This document shows, one piece after another, positions 1 through 6,525 of a DNA stretch of 13,020 nt; position 1 is the first letter of the stretch; each line of letters starts with the position of its first letter. Origin of the DNA: Bacillota bacterium (GTDB taxonomy: Bacteria > Bacillota > Clostridia > Lachnospirales > Lachnospiraceae); assembly GCA_023428885.1 (NCBI GenBank), contig JAEYWQ010000376.1:1-13020 (forward strand), read 5' to 3'. The position numbers were made by a program, and so were the translations under genes. The notes under the pieces are model-generated. The model was given only the letters and a program-made list of their open reading frames with translations, was not told where the DNA came from and did no database searches.

Positions 1-240
1 CAATATCCCTTGTGTGATTGCGGTTGTGATGTTGGCTTCAAACTGTAAATCTAAAGAGTCAAGTTTACTTAATAATTCTCCTTGTGTAGTTACAACATAC
101 TTTGCAGGAAGTCGATTTAACGCATAAGAAGCAATATCCAAGCGACAATGTTCACATTGACAGCAACCAAATACTTTTATTAATTCATCGAGTTGCTTAA
201 TTACAACATCCTCCATTAGATTTCTTAGAATAAAACCCAT
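1..240 (-). CDS. comFB: ComFB-like late competence / c-di-GMP receptor family protein, partial (3' end cut by window)
   Basis: Eighty codons are open on the minus strand from ATG at 240 to the window edge; the C-terminus is missing. The protein begins MGFILRNLMEDVVIKQLDEL, then a cysteine cluster (C26, C27, C29, C32 in GCCQCEHC), then a segment containing ALNRLPAKYVVT. The NLMED opening, the CxxC-type cluster followed by RLDI, and the ALNRLPxKYVV block are hallmarks of the ComFB family (PF10719). B. subtilis ComFB is a small dimeric protein in the comF operon, not essential for DNA uptake; its cysteines are reported to hold zinc. Cyanobacterial members bind cyclic di-GMP. The start at 240 is the only one available because an in-frame stop lies just upstream, and a weak GGGAGA site precedes it. 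No comFA or comFC is visible, so a signalling role is at least as likely as competence. The family call is firm, the function is not. Confidence 0.85.
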   Translation of the reverse strand, partial: MGFILRNLMEDVVIKQLDELIKVFGCCQCEHCRLDIASYALNRLPAKYVVTTQGELLSKLDSLDLQFEANITTAITQGIL

Positions 241-290
241 ACGATTTCTCCCATCAGGTGATTTTTATCTTATATCTATGTACCATCTTT

Positions 291-319
291 AATTTACCAC
301 TGAATTGGTATTTTGTAAA
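291..319 (-). promoter_or_regulatory. Putative promoter of the comFB-like gene
   Basis: On the minus strand, TTTACA (319-314) is separated by 17 bases from TAAATT (296-291), with TGG immediately before the -10 giving an extended -10 element. Transcription would begin near 284, leaving about 44 bases of leader before the ATG at 240. The -10 is imperfect (4 of 6), so this is a motif-based inference. Confidence 0.4.
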
Positions 320-337
320 GAGAATGAGTTGTTTTAT

Positions 338-366
338 TTGTTTTTTGCTAGTATGTTTGCTATAAT
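338..366 (+). promoter_or_regulatory. Putative sigma-A promoter for the gtrA-like gene
   Basis: TTGTTT (338-343), a 17-base spacer and a perfect TATAAT (361-366) form a good vegetative promoter reading toward the gene at 477. Transcription would start near 373 and leave a leader of about 104 bases. This promoter is back to back with the one proposed for the comFB-like gene. Confidence 0.6.
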
Positions 367-426
367 AACAAAGTATGTGTAAGAAGGATTATTTGTCGCC
401 TGATTCGTGCAATATACCGATTATCA

Positions 427-438
427 AACCAATTGGTT
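427..438. repeat. 12-bp perfect palindrome AACCAATTGGTT in the gtrA leader
   Basis: AACCAATTGGTT reads the same on both strands and abuts a second TATAAT (438-443) that has no clear -35. It lies inside the proposed gtrA leader, 38 bases before the start codon. It could be a regulator binding site; it is also AT-rich enough to occur by chance. Confidence 0.4.
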
Positions 439-476
439 ATAATATAAACATAAATATGAAGGATTGAGGGTGTATC

Positions 477-908
477 ATGGAGGTAAAAGGTTTTATTATA
501 AGGGTGTGGAAGAAGCTTGTAACAAAAGAAACAATATCATATGCAATAGTGGGTGTATTAACAACACTTGTGAATCTGATATCATTTCATATATTATGTA
601 ACATTTTAGGTTGGAATGAGTTAATTGGCAATATAATTGCTTGGCTGTTAGCAGTTAGTTTTGCATATGTGACAAATAATTTATTTGTATTTGCTTCCGG
701 GGTAGAAGAAAAATCAAAAGAAGTTTCAAAGATTATCAAGTTTTTCTCAGCTCGTTTGGTCACGCTTGGAATTGAAGAGCTGGGATTACTTATATTCGTA
801 AGCTGGTTAGCTTTCCCTAATATGCTTGTGAAACTAGGGTTAGCTGTTATTGTAATCGTTGTAAATTATATCTTTAGTAAACTATATATTTTTACTAAGA
901 AAAATTAA
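477..908 (+). CDS. GtrA family membrane protein
   Basis: This 143-residue protein has four predicted membrane segments at about residues 20-41, 49-72, 90-112 and 117-139, the usual size and topology of the GtrA family (PF04138). Family marks seen here are YAIVGVLTTLVN in the first helix, the YVTNNLFVF loop after the second, and FFSARLVT leading into the third, ending in a NYIFSKLYIF motif. GtrA proteins are thought to help move undecaprenyl-phosphate-linked sugars across the membrane for glycosylation of O-antigen, teichoic acid or other surface polymers. Here no glycosyltransferase gene is adjacent, so the substrate cannot be guessed. GAGGG at 466-470 sits six bases before the ATG and supports the start. 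The methyltransferase gene follows after 63 bases with no evident promoter or terminator between, so the two may be co-transcribed. Confidence 0.88.
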   Translation: MEVKGFIIRVWKKLVTKETISYAIVGVLTTLVNLISFHILCNILGWNELIGNIIAWLLAVSFAYVTNNLFVFASGVEEKSKEVSKIIKFFSARLVTLGIEELGLLIFVSWLAFPNMLVKLGLAVIVIVVNYIFSKLYIFTKKN

Positions 909-971
909 CATGATAGTTTATGTAACACTCACCATTAAGGATAAAAAAGTGGATCGGAAGGTAATAATTGA

Positions 972-2174
972 ATGAGTAAAGCAATAGTAACATTAAAAAA
1001 AGGTGAAGGCAGGAGCTTAAAGTCTGGTGGACTTTGGGTTTATGATAATGAGATTGCTAAGGTAGAGGGAGAGTTCTTACCAGGTGATTTGGTGGAAGTA
1101 CAAGATTTTGATGGATATCATATGGGGACAGGCTTTATTAATGAGAAATCCAAGATTCGTGTTCGCTTGATGAGCCGTGTCAAGGGACAAGAAATTGATG
1201 ATGCCTTTCTAACTATGCGCTTAAAGGATGCATGGGAATATCGAAAGAAAACAGTGGATACTGCATGCTGTCGTATCGTTTTTGGTGAAGCAGACTTCTT
1301 ACCTGGCCTTGTAATTGATAAATTCTCAGATGTTTTAGTCGTCCAATCATTAGCACTTGGAATTGATCGAATGAAGGAAACCATTGTATCCTTATTAAAA
1401 GATATCTTAGCTCAGGAGGGCATCCTAATTCGCGGCGTATATGAGAGAAGTGATGCAAAGGTGCGCTTACAAGAGGGTATGGAGCGAATCAAAGACTTTA
1501 TTGGAGATAGCTTTGATACCAATATTATTATCGAAGAAAATGGTGTGAAATACGAAGTAGATGTAAAAGACGGACAAAAAACAGGCTTTTTCTTAGATCA
1601 AAAATATAATCGTCTGGCAATTCAAAAACTCTGTCAAGGAGCAAGAGTTTTAGATTGTTTCACTCATACAGGATCCTTTGCTCTAAATGCTGGTCTTGGT
1701 GGAGCTAGAGAAGTAATTGGTGTAGATGCATCTGAGCTTGGAGTGGAACAGGCAAGCAAGAATGCGAAGTTGAATGGCTTAGAGAATATTGTTCGTTTTC
1801 AATGTGAGGATGTGTTTGAATTATTACCACGTCTGGAGGATGATAAAGAACAGTTTGATGTGATTATACTTGATCCACCGGCCTTCACGAAATCTAGAAA
1901 TTCTGTAAAGAATGCAATTAAGGGCTACCGAGAGATTAATCTGCGTGCAATGAAGTTAATAAAAGATGGAGGCTACCTTGCAACCTGCTATTGTTCCCAC
2001 TTTATGACACCGGAGTTATTTACTGAAACAGTAGGGCAGGCAGCAAAAAATGTTCATCGTAGGCTACGTCAGGTAGAATATCGTACTCAAGCACCAGATC
2101 ATCCAATTCTTTGGTCAGCAGATGAATCCTATTATTTAAAATTCTACATCTTCCAGGTATGTAGAGAAAAATAA
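972..2174 (+). CDS. rlmI: RlmI-type class I SAM-dependent rRNA methyltransferase (PUA + Rossmann)
   Basis: The 400-residue product matches the COG1092 family, of which E. coli RlmI makes 5-methylcytosine at position 1962 of 23S rRNA. An N-terminal PUA-like RNA-binding region (about 1-75) is followed by a linker and the catalytic domain: DGQKTGFFLDQK (200-211), the SAM-binding motif VLDCFTHTGSF (226-236), the acidic VIGVDAS after the second strand, the DPPAF motif (301-305) and CSHFM (341-345), whose C341 is the likely catalytic cysteine. Length equals that of E. coli RlmI (396). GGAAGG at 956-961 is ten bases before the ATG. It may share a transcript with the gtrA-like gene. The enzyme class is secure; the exact target base is inferred, since Clostridia often carry more than one COG1092 paralogue. 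Confidence 0.9.
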   Translation: MSKAIVTLKKGEGRSLKSGGLWVYDNEIAKVEGEFLPGDLVEVQDFDGYHMGTGFINEKSKIRVRLMSRVKGQEIDDAFLTMRLKDAWEYRKKTVDTACCRIVFGEADFLPGLVIDKFSDVLVVQSLALGIDRMKETIVSLLKDILAQEGILIRGVYERSDAKVRLQEGMERIKDFIGDSFDTNIIIEENGVKYEVDVKDGQKTGFFLDQKYNRLAIQKLCQGARVLDCFTHTGSFALNAGLGGAREVIGVDASELGVEQASKNAKLNGLENIVRFQCEDVFELLPRLEDDKEQFDVIILDPPAFTKSRNSVKNAIKGYREINLRAMKLIKDGGYLATCYCSHFMTPELFTETVGQAAKNVHRRLRQVEYRTQAPDHPILWSADESYYLKFYIFQVCREK

Positions 2175-2190
2175 GCAGTAGCAATATATT

Positions 2191-2234
2191 GGGGTTGTGG
2201 CAGATTATCTAAATGATAATTTTGACACAACCCC
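2191..2234 (+). terminator. Stem-loop terminator after the rlmI-type gene
   Basis: GGGGTTGTG (2191-2199) pairs perfectly with CACAACCCC (2226-2234), and an inner ATTATC/GATAAT stem (2204-2209 with 2215-2220) extends the structure. Only a short T run (2235-2237) follows, so termination may be modest. It lies between two convergent genes and may also serve the minus-strand gene ending at 2241. Confidence 0.6.
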
Positions 2235-2240
2235 TTTGAG

Positions 2241-3263
2241 TTAATCTATAACAGGTGCACGAAAGATTTTCAGATCCCCATTCTTTGGTTGGTAAGCATA
2301 AGTAGTGGTATCCTTGAAATCACGAAAGAAAACATAATTCGATGTTACATGAATCTGCTTGTAATTACCAGCCCTAATTGTCCTACTGGTCATGGTAGCT
2401 AAATCAAATTGATCTAAGCGGTTTTGGTCACCACCATCCACTTGATAATAAATGATGGAGCCATCAGGGCTAAGATTGAAGGTGGAACAGAATTCCTCCA
2501 CTAGTATGGTTTTATTAGAACCATCTAGGTCAATTCGGCAAACCGCATAATTATCATCAAGAGAAATATAGTAGATACCATCTTTGGTAGCGATCGGCAT
2601 ATAACAATTGTCATCATAGATAATTCGAGCTTCTTTGGTTTTTGCATTCATAGCATGAATATAGTGTTCTTCTGTTACTCCAGCATAATATAGATAACCA
2701 TTATAAAATGAAGCTGGAGCCAAGGGCTCATTGCTAAGTTTTTTATCATTTTTAGAATCGATATCGACTTGATGAAAGGCTGTCCCAGATTTTGAGTTAT
2801 AATGTTGATAATAAATTTGGTTTCCATATAAAGAGAGCAAACCACTAGGATCCTGATACAAACGGAATAAGTTAGTACCGTCATGATTTAGTCGATAGAT
2901 TCCACGGTTCATTGAGGCGAATACACTTTGTGTACTTGCTTCTTTGGTGTAATTCTTTCGAGCATAGTATAGATAATGATCGTCAGCATTGATATAACTT
3001 GGTTTATCATCGCTGATTTTTTTTAGCTTATCACAGTTTAAATCCATTCGATAAAGTGCACCATCATCATCAAAATTACTAAAGTAAATCGTGTTATCCT
3101 TTTCACAGAATAAGCCACCATTATAGAGGTTGCCCGCTGTAGAACCGTAGGTAGTGTCATCATTATAATATGTAATACTTTTCAGATATGTATATGTAAC
3201 AAATGCGATAGCAGCTAATATTAGAGGAATGGATATAAGATACTTTTTTTGCTTATTACTCAT
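2241..3263 (-). CDS. Membrane-anchored DUF5050-type beta-propeller protein
   Basis: A short lysine-rich N-terminus is followed by one hydrophobic segment (about residues 8-25 from M at 3263) and then about 310 residues of exported sequence. The exported part is built from repeated blades of the type 'IYYSNxDDxxxLYRMDLDGxNxxxI': for example IYRLNHDGTNLFRL, VCRIDLDGSNKTIL and the recurring YNGYLYYAG/YGNQIYYQH strands. This pattern is typical of DUF5050 (PF16472) propeller domains common in Clostridia. There is no lipobox, so it is probably held by the uncleaved N-terminal helix. The function is unknown; such propellers usually bind ligands or partner proteins at the surface. An ATG at 3272 is also in frame but overlaps the AAGGA site; ATG at 3263 is eight bases from AAGGA and is preferred (340 residues). 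It is transcribed alone, diverging from pheA. Confidence 0.78.
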   Translation of the reverse strand: MSNKQKKYLISIPLILAAIAFVTYTYLKSITYYNDDTTYGSTAGNLYNGGLFCEKDNTIYFSNFDDDGALYRMDLNCDKLKKISDDKPSYINADDHYLYYARKNYTKEASTQSVFASMNRGIYRLNHDGTNLFRLYQDPSGLLSLYGNQIYYQHYNSKSGTAFHQVDIDSKNDKKLSNEPLAPASFYNGYLYYAGVTEEHYIHAMNAKTKEARIIYDDNCYMPIATKDGIYYISLDDNYAVCRIDLDGSNKTILVEEFCSTFNLSPDGSIIYYQVDGGDQNRLDQFDLATMTSRTIRAGNYKQIHVTSNYVFFRDFKDTTTYAYQPKNGDLKIFRAPVID

Positions 3264-3401
3264 AGAACGCATCCTTTCTTATTGATAACTGTAAAGTTGC
3301 TTCACAGATATATGGCTTTGATCGATGCCATTAGTATAGTTAAATAAATAATCGTTTGATGCTATTTGTTACTTATATTATAAGTTGTTGGTAAATAAAT
3401 C

Positions 3402-3419
3402 GCAACTTAAAAAAGTTGC
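3402..3419. repeat. Dyad GCAACTT-AAAA-AAGTTGC upstream of pheA
   Basis: Seven bases on each side pair perfectly around AAAA. The right arm overlaps the -35 box (3416-3421) of the best pheA promoter, which suits a repressor operator. A further AAGTTG at 3383-3388 could pair with CAACTT at 3403-3408, so if transcription starts further upstream two alternative hairpins are possible in RNA. Confidence 0.5.
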
Positions 3420-3444
3420 AAATGCAAACTATAACTTATATAAT
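3416..3444 (+). promoter_or_regulatory. Putative sigma-A promoter of pheA
   Basis: TTGCAA (3416-3421), 17-base spacer, perfect TATAAT (3439-3444). Transcription would begin near 3451, giving a leader of about 87 bases. The -35 matches 4 of 6 consensus bases. Confidence 0.55.
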
Positions 3445-3537
3445 AGAAAAAATGATTTGAGTGTTATCGGCAGAGCCTTTGACCTTCATATCAACATTAG
3501 GAGTAAGGATACGAAATCTTTGAGTTGGAGGAATACC

Positions 3538-4671
3538 ATGATAGATTTACAAAGGTGCAGAGAAGAAATTGACAAGATTGATCGTCAGATCGTGGAGTTG
3601 TTTGAGCAGAGAATGCAGGTTTCCAAGCAAGTGGCTGAATATAAAATTAGCACTGGCAAGCATGTACTGGATAAAGAAAGAGAGCAACAGAAACTAAATG
3701 CAGTTACGTCTTTGGTGGAAGGTGAGTTTAACCGTCATGGAGTTCGTGAATTATTTACTCAGATTATGTCAATGAGCCGAAAACTTCAATATTCTATGAT
3801 GACGACACAAAAAGAACGTGAATTTACGAAGATTTCAAGTATACCAAAATCAAAAGAAACTCGTGTAGTGTTTTTTGGAGCTAATGGATCTTATACGGAA
3901 CAGGCAATGGAGGAGTGTTTTGGTAAAGATATTACAAGTTTTCCAGCTGATACCTTCCGTGAAGTAATGGCTGCTGTTCAAGATGGACGTGCTGATTACG
4001 GAGTTCTTCCAATCGAGAATACAACCACCGGTGGTATTACAGATAGTTATGATTTACTGGTCGAGTTTCAAAATCATATCGTAGCTGAACATGTAATAAA
4101 AGTAGAACAAGCCTTACTTGCGCTTCCAGGTGCAAAGATTTCTGATATCAGAAAAGTATATTCACATCCTCAAGGAATTCTTCAAAGTCGCAAATTCTTA
4201 GAACAGTATCCTAATATGGAGCCAATCGAGGAGGGGAGTACTGCTGGTTGCGCTAAGAAGGTAGTAGCAGAACAAGATATTACTCAAGCAGCGATTGCCA
4301 GTGTGCGAGCAGCAAAAGTATATGGCTTAGAGGTTTTAGCAGAACATATAAATTATGAAGATGTTAATTCTACCCGCTTTATCATTATTACCAACCGTAG
4401 AGAATATTGCCAAGGTGCAGACAAGATGAGTATCTGTTTCTCATTGTTACATGAAAGTGGAACTTTATATAATATGTTGTCTCATATTATTTATAATAAT
4501 TTAAATATGACGAAGATTGAATCTAGACCTTTAGCAGGGAAACGATTTGAATATCGATTTTTCTTGGATTTTGAAGGAAGTATTGAAGATCCAGGTGTGA
4601 TTAACACCTTGCGAGGTATCGAGGCGGAAGCTTTGGATATGAAAATCCTAGGTAATTATAAAAGTGTGTAG
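3538..4671 (+). CDS. pheA: Bifunctional chorismate mutase / prephenate dehydratase (P-protein)
   Basis: This 377-residue enzyme converts chorismate to prephenate and then to phenylpyruvate for phenylalanine synthesis. Residues 1-90 are an AroQ-type helical chorismate mutase, with R8, R25, K36, R48 and the RE/K52 segment in the expected active-site places. Residues about 110-285 are the dehydratase domain, opening with VVFFGANGSYTEQA, containing PIENTTTGGITDSYDLL and the diagnostic TRF motif (279-281). Residues about 297-372 are a regulatory ACT domain with ESGTLYNML in the phenylalanine-binding loop and ESRP (328-331), so feedback inhibition by phenylalanine is expected. GGAGGA at 3527-3532, five bases before the ATG, fixes the start; the frame is open 51 codons further upstream but that part has no family similarity. 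It is a single-gene unit; no clear terminator follows. Confidence 0.95.
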   Translation: MIDLQRCREEIDKIDRQIVELFEQRMQVSKQVAEYKISTGKHVLDKEREQQKLNAVTSLVEGEFNRHGVRELFTQIMSMSRKLQYSMMTTQKEREFTKISSIPKSKETRVVFFGANGSYTEQAMEECFGKDITSFPADTFREVMAAVQDGRADYGVLPIENTTTGGITDSYDLLVEFQNHIVAEHVIKVEQALLALPGAKISDIRKVYSHPQGILQSRKFLEQYPNMEPIEEGSTAGCAKKVVAEQDITQAAIASVRAAKVYGLEVLAEHINYEDVNSTRFIIITNRREYCQGADKMSICFSLLHESGTLYNMLSHIIYNNLNMTKIESRPLAGKRFEYRFFLDFEGSIEDPGVINTLRGIEAEALDMKILGNYKSV

Positions 4672-4760
4672 TTGCTTTGTTGATACAAATATAACGAAGT
4701 AAAATGTATTGCTTTTTCACAGTTACTTCAAATTCTAATCACAATTCCTACACAAAGTCT

Positions 4761-4769
4761 TGCTATACT
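4761..4769 (+). promoter_or_regulatory. Putative extended -10 promoter of htrA
   Basis: TGC directly before TATACT (4764-4769) gives an extended -10 element. No good -35 is seen 16-18 bases upstream. Transcription would begin near 4776, leaving about 79 bases of leader. The rest of the 4672-4854 gap holds only a weak 7-bp inverted repeat (4696-4702 with 4723-4729) and no convincing terminator for pheA. Confidence 0.45.
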
Positions 4770-4854
4770 AAGCTCATAACAATCAAGTAAACAATGTCTT
4801 ACAATCATAAATTGGAATCAAAAGATAGATGGTGTGTAGGAAAGGAGTATTAAG

Positions 4855-6450
4855 ATGAGTGATGAAATGAACAAAGATATCATAGAAATTGAAACTGCTA
4901 CTAACACAAAAGAGATGCAAAAAATTCAATCTGCTGTAAATCAAGATGTAAATCAAGATGTAAATTATGAAGTAACCCAAGAAGTGACCCAGATGGTAAG
5001 TCAGGAAATAAACCAAGAAATAAACCAAGAAATAAACCAAGAAACAAACCAAGAAATAAACCAAGAAGTTAACGGTGTAGTTAATCAAGGTATGGATCAA
5101 GTAGTAAACCAAGAATTAGATCATAGGATCAACCCAAACATGAATTCTTATGGCTATCAGGAAAGCTATACGTTTGGAATTAACGAGGTCCCACTGGTAT
5201 CAAAGGAAAAGGCTAAAAAGTCACCTGGTGCTGGTAAGAGCTTTATGAAAAAATCATTAGCTCTAGTTTGTTCGGCTGCATTGTTTGGCTTGGTCGCTGG
5301 AGGAGTATTTCAAGCGATTGAACATATCTCCGATAAGAAGGATTCACCGAAACCAAGTGCTGTTAGTATGCAACCACAGAGTGAATATGATGATTATACT
5401 GATATGAATACTAACAATAAAGATCAAGATGGAGCTGTAGTAGCAACAAATAATAACGTGACTGCTACGGATGTTTCTGCTGTAGTTGAAAATGCCATGC
5501 CTGCGATTGTGGCAATTAACAGTACAGCAACCATGGCAGAATACGACTTCTTTGGCAGAAAGTATGAAAATGAAGTAAGTGGTAGTGGATCTGGGATTAT
5601 CATCGGTCAAAGTGATGAAGAAATCCTAATAGTAACCAACAACCATGTAATAGCAGATGCTACAGCTGTTGAAATTGAATTTGTAGATGATTCAAAAGCA
5701 CTTGCTACCATTAAAGGTACAGAACCGGGATCAGATTTAGCAGTAGTAGCTGTTAATATAAAAGATTTATCAGAGGAAACTAAGGGAAAGATTCGTATTG
5801 CTTCTTTAGGTGACTCGAAAAACATTAAAACCGGTGAGATGGCGATCGCCATTGGTAATGCACTTGGTTATGGGCAATCAGTGACTGTTGGTTATATCAG
5901 TGCTCTAGAACGTGAAGTAACCGTAGATGATGTATCCTTAAACCTAATTCAAACCGATGCAGCAATCAACCCTGGAAATAGTGGTGGAGCTTTATTGAAT
6001 GCAAAGGGTGAAATCATTGGTATAAACTCTGTAAAATACGCTGACACCAGTGTAGAAGGTATTGGATACGCCATTCCAATCAGTGAAGCTGTTCCAATCA
6101 TCAATGAATTGATGAACCGCGAAGATCTAAAGGAGAATGAGATGGGCTACCTTGGTGTTGCCGGTAAGAATGTAGAAGAGACTTATTCGAAAGCATTCGG
6201 TATGCCAGTAGGTATCTATATCAGTGAAGTTGCTGAAGGTACAGCAGCCCAGGAGGCAGGTCTACGTAAGGGAGATATTATCGTTGGAATTAATGGTAAA
6301 ACAATAGAGACCATGCAGGATTTATCCAATACACTAAGCTATACCCGTGGAGGAACAACTGTTACAATTAACTTGAGAGTTCTGGAAAATGGAGAATACA
6401 TTGAGAAAAATGTTGAGGTAACCTTAGGTTTTCGCAATACAGCAGAATAA
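4855..6450 (+). CDS. htrA: HtrA/DegP-like membrane-anchored serine protease (S1C) with PDZ domain
   Basis: This 531-residue protein has a long cytoplasmic N-terminus (1-130), one membrane segment (about 134-153), an extracellular linker, a trypsin-like protease domain (about 205-420) and a C-terminal PDZ domain (about 431-527). The catalytic triad is visible: H264 in NNHVIADA, D294 in GSDLAVV and S376 in PGNSGGAL. It should degrade or refold damaged exported proteins at the outer face of the membrane, as B. subtilis HtrA-type proteases do. AAAGGAG (4841-4847) lies seven bases before the ATG. The odd feature is residues 29-96: seventeen four-residue units, mostly N-Q-E-I/V, with a hydrophobic residue at every fourth position except T64. 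This extension is longer than in typical Gram-positive homologues and is low-complexity. Protease function is secure; the repeat's role is unknown. Confidence 0.93.
   Translation: MSDEMNKDIIEIETATNTKEMQKIQSAVNQDVNQDVNYEVTQEVTQMVSQEINQEINQEINQETNQEINQEVNGVVNQGMDQVVNQELDHRINPNMNSYGYQESYTFGINEVPLVSKEKAKKSPGAGKSFMKKSLALVCSAALFGLVAGGVFQAIEHISDKKDSPKPSAVSMQPQSEYDDYTDMNTNNKDQDGAVVATNNNVTATDVSAVVENAMPAIVAINSTATMAEYDFFGRKYENEVSGSGSGIIIGQSDEEILIVTNNHVIADATAVEIEFVDDSKALATIKGTEPGSDLAVVAVNIKDLSEETKGKIRIASLGDSKNIKTGEMAIAIGNALGYGQSVTVGYISALEREVTVDDVSLNLIQTDAAINPGNSGGALLNAKGEIIGINSVKYADTSVEGIGYAIPISEAVPIINELMNREDLKENEMGYLGVAGKNVEETYSKAFGMPVGIYISEVAEGTAAQEAGLRKGDIIVGINGKTIETMQDLSNTLSYTRGGTTVTINLRVLENGEYIEKNVEVTLGFRNTAE
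4939..5142 (+). repeat. Tetrapeptide-coding repeat (12-bp unit) in htrA
   Basis: Five consecutive 12-bp units of GAAATAAACCAA lie at 5005-5064 (the fourth has a T-to-C change), flanked by diverged copies from 4939 to 5142. Because the unit is a multiple of three, gain or loss of copies keeps the frame, so the length could vary between strains. The opposite strand has an open frame here only because of the repeat. Confidence 0.85.
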
Positions 6451-6466
6451 TATGATAGACTAGCAC

Positions 6467-6522
6467 AATCCCCCTTAGAATCGATATACTATGTAGTATC
6501 AGTGAAGATTTTAAGGGGGATT
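6467..6522 (+). promoter_or_regulatory. Inverted repeat masking the ribosome binding site of the substrate-binding protein gene
   Basis: AATCCCCCTTA (6467-6477) is perfectly complementary to TAAGGGGGATT (6512-6522), with 34 bases between that include a smaller ATACTA-TG-TAGTAT palindrome (6486-6499). The right arm contains the AAGGGGGA ribosome binding site (6513-6520) of the gene at 6526. In RNA read from htrA the site would be paired and translation blocked. No T run follows, so it is a poor terminator. A TATACT at 6485-6490 inside the loop could start a shorter RNA lacking the left arm. Confidence 0.6.
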
Positions 6523-6525
6523 TCA

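Larger units (their letters stand above)
3264..3537. other. Divergent control region between the DUF5050 gene and pheA
   Basis: This gap of 274 bases separates divergent genes. For pheA, the best promoter is TTGCAA (3416-3421), 17 bases, TATAAT (3439-3444); an alternative is TTGATG (3356-3361), 17 bases, TATAAG (3379-3384). For the minus-strand gene a TATACT (3338-3333) is present but lacks a good -35. An open frame runs upstream of the pheA ATG to 3385, but nothing in it resembles protein of the family and no ribosome site precedes it. No T-box specifier or anti-terminator consensus was found. Confidence 0.5.

Noticed and set aside
1118..1458. Two minus-strand frames inside the rlmI-type gene
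   Set aside because: Antisense shadows of a conserved methyltransferase; no ribosome sites.
3385..3537. In-frame extension of pheA by 51 codons at its N-terminus
   Set aside because: The extension has no family similarity, overlaps the proposed promoters, and lacks a ribosome site, while GGAGGA precedes the ATG at 3538 and the mutase domain begins right there.
3273..3537. T-box or peptide attenuator leader for pheA
   Set aside because: No T-box consensus, no terminator hairpin with a T run, and no short frame rich in phenylalanine codons was found.
4783..5112. Minus-strand open frame of 109 codons rich in Leu, Tyr and Phe, like a repetitive membrane protein
   Set aside because: It is the complement of the 12-bp repeat in htrA; its apparent repeats come from that, it lacks a ribosome site, and the plus-strand frame is clearly a protease gene.
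6502..6525. GTG start for the lipoprotein gene eight codons upstream
   Set aside because: It would put extra residues before a textbook lipoprotein signal peptide, and the strong AAGGGGGA site serves the ATG at 6526.
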